Origin: Syngnathus acus
Taxonomy: Eukaryota > Chordata > Actinopteri > Syngnathiformes > Syngnathidae
Assembly (NCBI RefSeq): GCF_901709675.1
Contig: NC_051105.1
Coordinates: 1,426,001 to 1,490,000, forward strand
Reading direction: 5' to 3'
DNA length: 64,000 bases
Shown: positions 24,901 to 46,998 of the stretch, piece after piece
Position numbering within the stretch: position 1 is the stretch's first letter
How the letters are laid out: each line of letters starts with the position of its first letter
Notes under the pieces: model-generated
What the model saw: only the letters and a program-made list of their open reading frames with translations
Database searches by the model: none
What the model was told of the DNA's origin: nothing
Made by a program: the position numbers and the translations under genes

Positions 24901-25500
24901 GGGGAGAAATTCAGGGAAAATAAAGCAAATACAAGAAAAAAAAGGGGGGCTTTGTTTTGAGCAATGTCAATTTGCTATCTGGCAGACTTGTTTCTAATAA
25001 AATGAACGGATTACGTTGATTTGATGCAGAATTTTAAAGATCGACTCAGTTGGTATCCCTCGAGCGCATCTAGCAACCTTGACAACATTGTTTGCGTTGT
25101 GCCAATGGCAACGGGACGACCTAACTCACCATCCGTTGAGTCACTTTGTTTGCCGCTGATTTGTAGAAGCAGCACACAGTTGTTTCCCAACAACATAATC
25201 ACGCATCTCGTAGTTTCGTCAATGTTGGCGAATTAAAATGGCTAAGCGGCTCTGCTAACGAGCTAATTACTTGCTGATGAGCTCAGTCTGGTTAAACAGT
25301 AGGCATTTTCCACATATGCGGAGAAAATGAGCAGAAATGTTTCATTTGGCAAATTAGCATGACCGCATCAATCTCACCTCGCTAAAGATGTCGTGCAGGT
25401 ATCGAAAGGGTGGTTTGCCGAGCAGTTTTTCAGTCAGCGGTGGTTTCTTTATCACCTTTCCGAGCGCGTCTTGCGTCTTTTTGACAACCGCCGCGTTCAT
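18929..25500 (-). CDS. traf3ip1: TRAF3-interacting protein 1 / IFT54, minus copy, 17 coding exons
   Basis: IFT-B subunit that binds microtubules through its N-terminus and IFT20 through a C-terminal coiled coil; needed for cilia (elipsa in zebrafish). Exons: 25500-25378, 24563-24495, 24273-24112, 24034-23906, 23818-23456, 23388-23317, 23220-23200, 23039-23016, 22776-22701, 22613-22593, 22400-22334, 22262-22167, 22089-21975, 21916-21880, 21777-21704, 19372-19158, 19091-18929; 608 aa. The N-terminal domain ([10 protein letters not shown]...[26 protein letters not shown]...[15 protein letters not shown]) covers about residues 1-130. A Lys/Arg/Asp/Glu-rich linker follows, then [10 protein letters not shown], the [13 protein letters not shown] motif and the coiled coil with [14 protein letters not shown]. 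All phases join cleanly. Oddities: an 87-nt in-frame intron at 23905-23819, a 21-nt exon at 23220-23200, and a lost acceptor at exon 13. Intron 15 is 2.3 kb; most others are short. Confidence 0.93.
24851..24891. repeat. Compound TAGA/GACA microsatellite
   Basis: About six TAGA units run into about four GACA units inside intron 1 of the minus-strand traf3ip1 copy. Confidence 0.8.
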
Positions 25501-25598
25501 TATTATGTTTTTTTTTTAAAGAAAGAAAAGCAAAACAAAAGTAGCGCTAACAGAATCCAATCCGAGACGCTTTTGTTTTAATACCGAGGTTAAAACGT

Positions 25599-25610
25599 CG
25601 CGCATGCGCA
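25599..25610. promoter_or_regulatory. Consensus NRF1 binding site
   Basis: CGCGCATGCGCA matches the NRF1 consensus YGCGCAYGCGCR at every position. It lies about 100 bp upstream of the minus-copy start codon, typical for TATA-less housekeeping promoters. Occupancy is inferred. Confidence 0.5.
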
Positions 25611-26050
25611 TTTGGGAGAATGGCTCCGAGCCCATACTTTCTTCTTCTTGTACAAATCTTAGTAGTTTGGCTCTAGGGCCCTGCCTATACTGCTACCTGC
25701 TGCCAACAATGGCAAATACAATAGCTTACTTAAGGAGTTCGTTTCATAATCAATTCCCAATATCCAATTTAAAAGCACACACGCACATTTGAATTCAAAT
25801 TTAAATTAGAACATAAAAAGTACAAATGAAAACAAATAGCACAAAATACAAGCAACGATAAATAAATAAATGCAGAACATAGGCTACATTGCAGTTCATT
25901 GCTGTTACGGTTTACCTGACTTCCACAAGAGCGTGTTTGGGTAATTGAGGCCATAAGTCATTGATATATTGATTGTTGATTATTTTTCAAACAATGATAG
26001 AGTGTACGTGGCGAAATTGGCACTCCCTGGTGAAGATTATGACGTGCTTG

Positions 26051-26058
26051 TGACGTCA
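26051..26058. promoter_or_regulatory. Palindromic CRE (CREB/ATF site)
   Basis: TGACGTCA lies 134 bp upstream of the plus-copy start codon, with further GACG half sites nearby. The motif is an exact consensus match; use by the plus copy is inferred from position. Confidence 0.45.
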
Positions 26059-26191
26059 CTGCTCATCAACGTGACGAAATAAAGGCAAAACAATTTCACC
26101 GGCCCCTCGGCATTTTAATGACCGAATAAGTTCATTTGCCAAAAAAAGACAAAACCCAAAGATAATCGAGTACCAGCTTATTAGTCAAATA

Positions 26192-29090
26192 ATGGCCACC
26201 ATAAACAGCCAAATAATCAAAAAGACACAAAGCACACTGGGCAAAGTGATAAAGAAACCGGCTCTCACTGATAAACTGCTGAACAAACCGCCGTTTCGAT
26301 ACCTGCACGACATCTTCTCTGAGGTGAGACTTCTGCAAAATAACGTTGAAAGAAAAGAACGGCCAACCAGAATAGAACTCAGACATGCATTTGTACAACG
26401 GCCAACCAGAATAGAACTCAGACATGCATTTGTAATCACCACAAACCGCAGAGATGCCGCCTGATCTGATCAATAACCTAATAATTGAATAAAATAAAAA
26501 CCTACTTGTTTATGTTATACTGACCGCACGTTGTTCTAACGCAAAATAGCCAATAGGTGGTGCTGTTACTTTGTGAGAAACTTTGGATAGGTCGAATGAA
26601 CAAGTTAAGAGTGGCTATGCTCTTACCCAATAGCAAGATGGCAGCAATTTGTTCATAAAGTTGTTGTCAAGATGACGACGTAAGATTGAACTGATGGCAT
26701 CCATGTGATCGCTTGCTTCCTGCACCTTTCGCAGATCATCAGGACCACTGGCTTTATGAAAGGCTTGTACAAAGACAATGAATTGAAGTCAGAATGTATC
26801 AAGGTAAGTTGGACAAAAATCAAGACACCCTACTTGGTAAAGCAACCAAGCATTTTTAGGACAAGGAGATGAAGCTGGCGTTCCTCCAGAAAGCCATCGA
26901 TGTTGTGGTGCTGGTCACTGGAGAACCCCTTGCGGTCAGACCGGCGCATATTGTCGCCGGTCATGAGCCCGAGAAGACCAACGAGTTCCTGCAGACCGTT
27001 GCCAAGTGCTGCCTCAACAAGGTAATGAATGTGGCAAATGTGGGACCGGTCTTCATAGTCATGCTGATGTGTCGCTCAGATGTCCAGTAAGGAGGCCGTG
27101 AGGAGAGTTCTTGCAGGAGAGAGGTTGGACGTGAGGGCCAGGGAGAGTACGCTCAAATCCCAAGACAAGGACGTTGCCGAGGGGCGCCAGGAGAAGAAGA
27201 CGACGGAGCAGAGCGAGAGCAGGGTCGAGGAGGAGCCGGAGCCGCACGGAGAACCTGAGAGACGGCGGCGAGACGGTGAGAGGGAACACCGCAACGCCAA
27301 GGAGCACAGGCGGCGGGAACAGGAGCTCGCCAAAGATGGCGAGCAGGAAGACAAGAGTCGCCAGAAAGAACGGAACGGGAAAGACAAAGGTCAAGGCAAC
27401 AAGACAAGAGAGAAGGACAAAGTCAAAAGCGCAGCGAGCGAGCGACACAAGGCGGCGTCACGCACGGAGAGTCCGACCGGAACAAGTTCTGCCAAAGGGC
27501 AAAGAAGGAAAAACAAGTTTGGAGGTACATTTGCTGCACGGAAATGTTAATGTGCTAATATGAACCTCATTTCCTCGGCCGAGTGCGCAAGGAAGGAAAG
27601 AAGGAAACGACTTTAGGAAGCTGATGTTTTCTCTCATGAGGTTTGTCTTTTGTCAACAGACGAATCGGACGGTGAAGGCGGCGGTAAGTCAAAGCTCCTT
27701 TCATTTTTTTCCTCCTGACAAAAGTGCTACTGGTATTGAAGTCTTGTTTTGCGCAGGTGTCTCTAAAGAAGCCACCATCCAGTGCAAAGACGCCGAGCAC
27801 GGTCCGAGTCCTCCTAACAATGAAAGCGGCGATGTTGCAGGCTCCTCACTTTCGCCTGACGTGGCCTCCAGGTGGGCGGCGCCGACCTCGACTCACATCC
27901 TCAATCCATTCGGTGCAATTGATGCCTCTTGGGTTGCCTAGCAACAGCCGAGCGGCGCCGCGGCCCAGCAGCGCTCGGCCGGCTCCTCCTCGAGTCAAGA
28001 CACAGGAGAGCTTCGTCGAAGGGCTTCCACCTGAGAGGTGAGGTGATTGCATCTTCTCGTCTCAGACGCAAAAGCGGTTCCTGTATTTGTACAAATCTGC
28101 ATTTGTGCTTTTGCAGGCTCTCCAGTGCCAAGTCGTCAGTCATCAGAGAAGGGAAGAAGTTGTCTGATGATGAGGATGAGGAAGATGAGCAGTTTCTGGT
28201 AGCGGAGGCGGCCCCTGAATCTGTAGATGCTCTAGAGAAGGTAAGTAAAAAAATCAGACAAAAGCATCTTTCAGGAGGGCAGTGCCCCACCTTTGCTCCG
28301 CAAGTGGAACCGCATCATTTTAGCATTATCGTGTGTCTTTTCTGTTCCAGGACTGTGCACAAGACCTCCGCAGTGAAGCAAAACATGGTAAACATTCTTT
28401 TCCTCTTTTTGTTACGCTCCATCAAAAGAGCACAGCCAAGTTAAGAAGGAGTTGCGCAATCTCTGGCTTTGTCGAACCAATGTTTCCGTTCACGCAGGGG
28501 GACTGGTGAAGAAGATCCTCGAAACCAAAAAAGACTACGAACCGTCGGCGTCCTCCAATAAATCCAAAGAGGTCATCTTGCCACCGATGAATTTCTTTTT
28601 CGGATTTCAGTAAAAGACAACACGGCCGTTGTTTGACTGTCTCAGAAGCTGATGTCCGAGGAAGCCCGCCGGAAAGAGGAGGACCTGGTGACACGGGAGG
28701 TGGAACGTCTACGCGCTTCCATCCAGTCGGTGTGTCAGAGCGCGCTGCCGCTGGGCAAGATCATGGACTACGTTCAGGAGGACATCGACGCCATGCAAGC
28801 CGAGCTGCAAAGCTGGCGCAAGGAGAACAAGGAGCACGCGCAGGCTCTGCTGCAGGAGAACAAGTCGGTACACGCGCCGAGTCACGCCACGTTAGCGACG
28901 TTAGCGAATGCGTGTGTGATCCCGCAGAGTGACGGAGCAGGCAGTGGAACCTCTCAAGGCCGAACTGGGCGAGCTGGACCAGCAGATGAAAGATTACCAG
29001 GACAAGATTTGTGCTGTCAGGTCCAACATTCTGACCAACGAGGAGAATATCCAAAAGAAATTGGCGGCCATTATCTCTTGCAGATCCTGA
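26192..29090 (+). CDS. traf3ip1: TRAF3-interacting protein 1 / IFT54 paralogue, plus copy, 12 coding exons
   Basis: Second complete IFT54-type gene, opposite in orientation to the minus copy. Exons: 26192-26323, 26735-26803, 26860-27021, 27080-27524, 27660-27683, 27757-27871, 27942-28037, 28117-28240, 28351-28387, 28498-28571, 28646-28863, 28928-29090; 552 aa. All twelve exons are open and phases match throughout. It keeps [62 protein letters not shown] and the coiled coil with [14 protein letters not shown]. It differs at the N-terminus ([11 protein letters not shown]) and reads SECIK where the minus copy has SDNVK. Exon 4 is a single 445-nt exon covering what is six exons in the minus copy and lacks several small ones. 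Donors after exons 10 and 11 are weak (GTCATC, GTCGGT). Introns are very compact, down to 56 bp. It is probably functional but specialised; slow decay is the alternative. Confidence 0.9.
26358..26434. repeat. 39-bp tandem duplication in plus-copy intron 1
   Basis: A 39-bp unit (26358-26396) is repeated almost exactly at 26397-26434. The period is a multiple of three and the frame from exon 1 stays open across both units, but a good GTGAGA donor at 26324 makes it intronic. Confidence 0.85.
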
Positions 29091-29621
29091 AAGGACCAAC
29101 GCGGGCGGCCTTGGGAGTACAAAGTTCTGGTTTCTCCGGCTGGCCAGATTTTAATTAACAAGATGTTCTTGAAGGTTCTCGTGGTTTTGCGCTCGCTTGA
29201 AGTCAGAGAGGGGGAAAACATTTTAGATAGGTCAGAAACTTTTCATTCATCTCCCTTTTAATGATTCAAACTTTGCCGCATGTTTTTTATTTGAAGTAAG
29301 CGTGAGCTAGCTAGCGCTCCATTACGCTTGGCCCAAATGAGGGCAGTTAGCTTATTGGCTTGCTTTATGGAGTTGGAGGAGATGAAGCTCCTCTGCACGC
29401 TAAACAAATATTTGCCCAAACAGAAATGAAGACTCGAAACGGTGGCCGGCTCTGTCGAACGAGACAAAAGCCGCCCGCTGACATTTTGGAAGCAGACTAA
29501 TTAAGTCATTATCTCCATAATAGGAATTCAAACCAAGTAAACATGACACTGACTTGTTTCGGTTTTTAGAGCAGCTTTTGGGCACCCAAGTGTCCATTTT
29601 TGTTTACAGCTTGTCTGGAAA

Positions 29622-29647
29622 AATAAAACAAATATTCAATAAATAAA
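29622..29647 (+). terminator. Candidate poly(A) signal cluster, plus-copy traf3ip1
   Basis: Three AATAAA hexamers occur at 29622, 29638 and 29642, about 530-560 nt after the stop codon. I saw none closer. Use is inferred. Confidence 0.4.
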
Positions 29648-30017
29648 AATGTGTCTGTGAGCCATAAATGCAACACGAAAACCAAGGAAAAAAACAAAAA
29701 CATGTTTACTACTTCAACATTCAAAGTGCATCGGCAAGCAGTTGTTAATTTGAAGTTTGCTTGAATTCTGGCTTCAAACACAAAGCAAAAATAAACAAAT
29801 AAATGAATAATGTTGTTATGAATTAAAGTAACTAAAAACCTTATAATCTGGGTTCAAGCTAAGCTCGCCCTGCACTTGGGAGACGCTAATACCGTTAGCT
29901 TGAACTAATCTGCGCAATACAACAAAACTCATTGCAGCTCTGCTTACCTTTCGACTTGTCACAGCGGGGCCCTTTCTACATGATCATCTCCAACACACGA
30001 CGTTTCTCTGTTGACCA

Positions 30018-30057
30018 CACACACACAGACACACACACACAGACACACACACACACT
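30018..30057. repeat. CA microsatellite with CAGA interruptions
   Basis: CA dinucleotides interrupted by two GACA steps, in intergenic DNA. Confidence 0.8.
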
Positions 30058-31452
30058 CGCAGACGCCTCATGCAAAAGATTTTGTCCGAGGCCTGTCAGC
30101 GTCAAGGGCACGGGGCTATTAGCGGCGCTTTGCACACTGTTTTGACAATTTAGCAATTCAAACAGCGGCGGCTTGCTGCAAAATAGCTCATTAAGCGAGC
30201 AAGAGCTCTGGGTAATATGCCATCAATCTATTCAGTTCCTCCCCCCTCCCCTCAGAAAACACACTGTCTGAATGCATCTCGAAGAATGGGATGCCCCTGT
30301 GGTACTTAAATGCAGCCCCACAGGCACGCTGATATGATGCGGCGCGTCTGGAGGACAAGCAATTTGGCCGCCCCGCGTACAGCGCAAAGGTCACCATGCA
30401 AATGTCAGCTCGCTCGCCCGCCCGCCTTCCATTCTAATGACGCTCGTCGCCCTGCCTGGCCTCACCTCTCAATGAAGTTTTGCCACCAAGGTCTGATCTG
30501 AAGCCGATTTGAATCTGCTTGACGGCGCTTTACCTTGAGAGGCATTTATTTCCCTTCTCATCCATTGGCCTTGAACACGGCGGCCACATTACAGCGAGAC
30601 ACACGCACGCACGAGGTCACACCGGCAAGATGAGGAACGGGCGGACGAGGTAGGGAGCGACGTCGCACTGCCATCAAGTCCGCTAAGCAGAAAATTGAAA
30701 TGCGGGCCTTGGAAGAGAAGCTTCCATTAAGTGGCGGACCAACGCTAATGATTTGTCATTCCTGTCTGTGGAGGTGGTTGAAGCCCCCTCCGGCCCCCCC
30801 TTTTACACGCCCCTTCCGGTTCTTGTTGATCTCACTAATTTTCATGAGCTTTCAACTTTTGCTTTGTGATGCATTATTGAGTTCGAGGCGTGATATTAGC
30901 ACGCCAGCGTGCCTTCATTTCCACATGTCACATTTAATTGCGTTGAAATGTTGCCGCTGCTCTGTCGGGGGTCGCGTCGTCATGTTGAAAAGAAGCTGCA
31001 TGAATTATCAACGGCGCCGTCCGTGTTTGGATGACTCAAAGATGACTTGTGAGAATTGGGAGTTATGTCACGGAAACTTTGGACTTTTTTGTTTGTGCCG
31101 TTTCACTCAATCAGCTTCAAACACTAGCTGTGCCCCTCATCAAAAAAAAAATCTGTCTTGTTTTTACTTTAAAAATAATCATTTGAAATTGTGAAAAAAT
31201 CTAGATTTGTCATCAATTAGTAGAACCATTTTAAGAACATTATTTTTAATTATTATTTCTATTTTCCATTATTCTTCATTTTGTTTTCGATTCATAAATG
31301 TTTTGTTTGACTCAACAATTTATTTTGCATGTAAATTGAATGGCATTTTGTTTGATTTTGACATTTGGATTTGTTTTTGGAACGTGGCAGGCAGTCACGT
31401 CACATTGAAAGAAACACTCTTGCAACACATGCAAAAGTAAACTAAGAACTCT

Positions 31453-31458
31453 TTTATT
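31453..31458 (-). terminator. Candidate distal poly(A) signal of adarb1
   Basis: The minus strand reads AATAAA, about 2.8 kb past the adarb1 stop. A long 3' UTR would agree with mammalian ADARB1. A closer variant hexamer, ATTAAA at 34101-34106, would give a 3' UTR of about 150 nt, so the true end is unresolved. Confidence 0.3.
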
Positions 31459-33617
31459 CTTTTTATGTCTCTATCTTTATATTTTTTTCTTCCCCCCCTC
31501 CACGAGTCCTTTTAAGTTAATCATCATGCGAGGTGCAACGTTGGTAAATACATGCAAGGTTGTACTGTCGAGTTTGTTGGTTGGGGGGCTTCACACATGG
31601 GGGTGGGTGAGGGGCACTGAGCATCATTGAAAATGTACAAGTGGAGGTGCGAGGAGAATTCAGTTCAGTTCTTACTGCCGGCATCCACCAGCCGAACCCG
31701 AAACGGTTTCTTATGACATCATCGGTTGACATCTTCAGTGCAGTCGAAAGAAGGAAGAGAGACAACTTTACAAGCAGGAAGTCCTCATGTACAAAAAGAA
31801 TAAAGTGTGTGTCTGGGGGGGGGTTAGGGTCAATTAAAGTGACATCACAGCGGGGGCGGGGCAGGGGGTATTGCATGTCACTTTGGTGCAGGATCCTACG
31901 CTCTTCTACCATCTTATCAAAATGTCACATTTTACATTCAGTCCTGGAAGATTCTCAACTCTTCATCAAACGACGGGAGGGAGAGAGACATGCGCTACTT
32001 ATGACATCACACGTGTCGGCCGCTATGCTACGACGACAAGTGGGGGCCTGCAATTGTCACGACAGCGTGCGGGGCCGAACAATGAATACTTCACGCTGAA
32101 ATATCGACAGCACTATCCCGGAAAGAAGGAAATAAAAATCACATTTTGAATTCTTCCTGATGGCGGGGTAGAAAATGCGCAACAAAAGCCCGACTGAGGA
32201 CTTCAAATCCTTGGATGCAAGGGGGAGGAGCTTAGTTTAGCCTGGGTTGTTGTCGGTCGGAAGTGATCTGGAGTTCCTTTCTTTCGTCCGAGTCTTTGAT
32301 TTGGTTCCATCAATTATTTGTGGATTTTTTCTACTCTTCGTGGGCTTCCTGGTCCCTGAACGCCCGCCAATAGGAAGGCTTGACTGCAAATTCAAACATC
32401 TGGATTCCCCCAAACACACGCACGTCGACATCATCTTTGGTGAAGATTCCGAGTTTGCTTCGCTTTGAGAAGCCCGAGCACCCCCCCGCACACGCCGAGC
32501 GATTACATCAAAGTCACAAAAAGACGTCAAACGTGTTCTCGTCGCGTCGGCGTGGACGACGTTGAGTGACATCACGGTGGAGCAGTAGATCAGATGACGT
32601 TGGGTGCACAAAGAATGAAAACCGGGACGATTTTGAGCCCAACAGCCAATCAGGAATTTGCAAATGCAAATATTGAACATGCTTAATAAGGTTTTCAGAA
32701 AGGGAAAAAAAAAAGCCCACTCGTTACAGTAATTGGTTGAAGAAAAACTTTCAGACGCAAAATTCGTCCCAATTGTCGGCATGCGCGTACCCGGCTTTAC
32801 TGTCACTGTAGTTTTTTTTTTCACATAAAATGTCCTTCAAGATGTGCAAATCTTGATACAAAACAAAAAGTCTGAAACACGGGTTAGTGACACCTACAGG
32901 ACCAAAGAGGAACAGCAAGACAGTCCGTCGGCTGTCAGGACAAATTTCAGCAAATGACTTGAGAATTTCAAGTAAGTTCAGAAGCAGTTTTGAGTATGGT
33001 AGAATCGGGAGGAAGTGTTCTACTCGCTAACGCTTCACCTTTTTGATTGAAATCCTACCAAGAGTGAACTCCAAAGTGACAACATTTAAAATGACGCTCA
33101 CGTCAAACAACTAGCATACGATAAATACGACACTACCGTCTAGCGGGCCATTTTGCATAGTGAGTACTTTTTAAATACATTTCACAAACAGTACGTGTGT
33201 ACCTTCAAACGTGTACGTAAAAATATCAGCCGTTAGCTCAATAGTGCTGTTTTTTTTTTTTTTTAAACAAATATCTGCATCAGTCAGTATTTCCACCCAC
33301 CCCTCCCCCAAATCAAAAAAAAATCCAGTATCACTTAAAAGCTCTTGTCTTTTTGTTTTTTTTAAAGTATAATCCAGGATCTACAAAAAAAAGCCCACCG
33401 TTGAGAAAACATAAGCGACGTCTCCTCCGTAAACCCAAACAACCAACAGCAGAAATGTAGAAAACACAGACACAGATTGAAAGCTGCCTGTGGAGGAAGA
33501 TGCTGGCATTCATTCGCACGCACGCAACGGAGGCTTTCCATTCTTTTTTTTCTACTTCTCCGCATGCGCCGCTGTCTGCTGTGTGGGTCCGCCATGCAAA
33601 AAAAACTCAACTTTCCC

Positions 33618-33656
<39 letters not shown>

Positions 33657-34232
33657 CGAGAGCCGGCCGGGCTTCCGCCAGCTCAAGTCGACATCGGCAC
33701 GGCCGCACACCGAGAAGGAATGTACGAGTACACATCAAAGTCCAAAAAAATCTAAAAAGAAAATAAAATCCCTTTGCGGTGAGCACGTCTCATCTAAATA
33801 TCGAAGATCCAAATGACACGTTGGATGACGAGTTGGTTAGGATTTCATTTCCCGGCCTTCAACTTTTACACGTCTCTCATCTGACGACACTTTCTCAAAC
33901 AAAATAGCGACATACACTTTCTCTGTCTATAGATTCCAGTTTTAGTACGTGGGGAAGCCCACAATCTGTCAAAAGCAAAAAAAAAAATAAAAAAATAAAA
34001 CAAAGCACACAATTTCATGAGGTGAGTCCGGTAAGTGGTGACCCTGATGAGATGGGCTGTTTTTTTTTTTGTTTGTTTGAATTTTTGGGAACTATGCACA
34101 TTTAATTTCCACGAGTTAACAGCTGCAAGTGCGTGCAAATATACGGGAAGGACGCGGCGGCTAAGGGGCTCTACACGAGAGAGAGGCTAACACCAGTTCT
34201 GGGGCGGGGGAGTTCAGAATCCCATAGTCCCC
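31459..34232 (-). other. Probable 3' UTR or downstream flank of adarb1
   Basis: No coding exon was found. If adarb1 uses the distal poly(A) signal, this is its 3' UTR. It contains a CAG/CTG tract at 33621-33655, poly-T runs near 33250-33264, and A-rich tracts near 33976-34000. The alternative is plain intergenic DNA. Confidence 0.35.
33621..33655. repeat. CAG/CTG trinucleotide repeat
   Basis: Nearly twelve uninterrupted AGC units. On the adarb1 sense strand this reads as CUG, 578-612 nt after the adarb1 stop codon, so it may be transcribed in that gene's 3' UTR. Plus-strand open frames giving poly-Gln or poly-Ala have no exon support. Confidence 0.85.
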
Positions 34233-46121
<11,889 letters not shown>

Positions 46122-46950
46122 GGCCGTCTGGCTCGCTAGGTAACAGCCGACCGGTGCTGCCACCCGACTGCTCTCCCTCCACACGACTTTCAGGCAACTG
46201 ATCACACCTGAAGCATGTCTTTGGATCCACTCTGCTCACCCTCCCCAACTCCCTCTCTCCCTCTCACTCTCTCTCCCCTTCCTCTCCGTGTTCGAGCCTC
46301 GTCCGCCCTTTTCATACAATTACTATACACCAGTGCAAGCTTAACTTAAAGGAGGCATTCTGCAGAAACAAAGACCCCCCCCCCCCCCCAGATTTCTAAA
46401 CAAATAAGTGGCTGCTAGGCTGGGATAGTATCCAGAGCCACTTTTCAAGCGACTACTCGAACATCAACCATGTGCCTGCCATCATACACTAGTAAAATAA
46501 AATAATAAAAATATCTAAAGCGGTACATAATTTTGTTTTTAAAAAGTGCAGCATCGCGTGAGGATAAAAGACTGAGGAAATAAATGACTGAACTTCAAAA
46601 TTAAATATCTGCTCAGGTTCTCATTACATTACGTATGATATGTTGATGTCATTATGTCTGTTAAGACCAAAGGAAAAATAGGTGGTGGTGGCAAAATTTC
46701 TATTTTATTATTAATAATATTTCATATTTGCAGTTTTGAAATTTGTTTTCTTCATTCACCGTTAGGGAGCATTTTGGTTTCTTCCCTCATGCAGTTCATC
46801 TTGAACACAATGATACTCTGGCGCCCTCTAGCGGCTTTACGACAAGCGTAACAATTGCTTCCGACCAAGAAAATGGGGGAAAAGTTTAAATGTTCACCTT
46901 TTCTTTAAAAATCTATTTAACTAAATCAGTTGATGATTAAAAAAACTCAC

Positions 46951-46998
46951 CTTTAGTTTCGGGTGAGGTCCTTTTGCAGGTCTCGGTAAGAAGGAAAC
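46951..46998 (-). other. Exon-like segment upstream of adarb1, 48 nt
   Basis: On the minus strand a pyrimidine-rich tract leads to CCACCAG, then 48 nt, then a strong donor (AAAG|GTGAGT). All 16 codons are open in one frame. It lies about 0.75 kb upstream of the R-domain exon and could be a 5' UTR or alternative first-coding exon of adarb1. No protein match was recognised. Confidence 0.4.

Larger units (their letters stand above)
25501..26191. promoter_or_regulatory. Divergent promoter region between the two traf3ip1 copies
   Basis: The 691 bp separating the two opposed start codons must hold both promoters unless there are upstream non-coding exons. No TATA box is evident close to either ATG. 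A perfect NRF1 site lies nearer the minus copy and a perfect CRE nearer the plus copy (separate entries). The middle is AT-rich, with a short AATA run near 25859-25870. Promoter function is inferred from position and motifs. Confidence 0.55.
29091..31430. other. 3' flank of the plus-copy traf3ip1 and intergenic DNA
   Basis: No gene was found. The first part is the likely 3' UTR of the plus-strand traf3ip1 copy, up to the AATAAA cluster near 29622-29647. A CA/CAGA microsatellite lies at about 30018-30057. The remainder shows no supported exon; open frames such as 30700-31194 are unrecognised and look random. Confidence 0.55.

Noticed and set aside
26192-29090. Plus-strand traf3ip1 copy as a pseudogene
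   Set aside because: All twelve exons are open, phases match and every family motif is kept. Two weak donors alone do not make it a pseudogene.
18929-29090. Assembly artefact duplicating one traf3ip1 gene
   Set aside because: Introns, exon 1 and the linker are clearly different between the copies, so these are distinct loci, although one exon is nearly identical.
33477-33766. Plus-strand frames with poly-Gln, poly-Ala or poly-Ser
   Set aside because: They are three-frame translations of the CAG repeat and have no exon context.
29091-34232. CRISPR-like or tandem structured arrays
   Set aside because: Only simple microsatellites are present; there are no regularly spaced repeats with unique spacers, nor would any be expected in a vertebrate genome.
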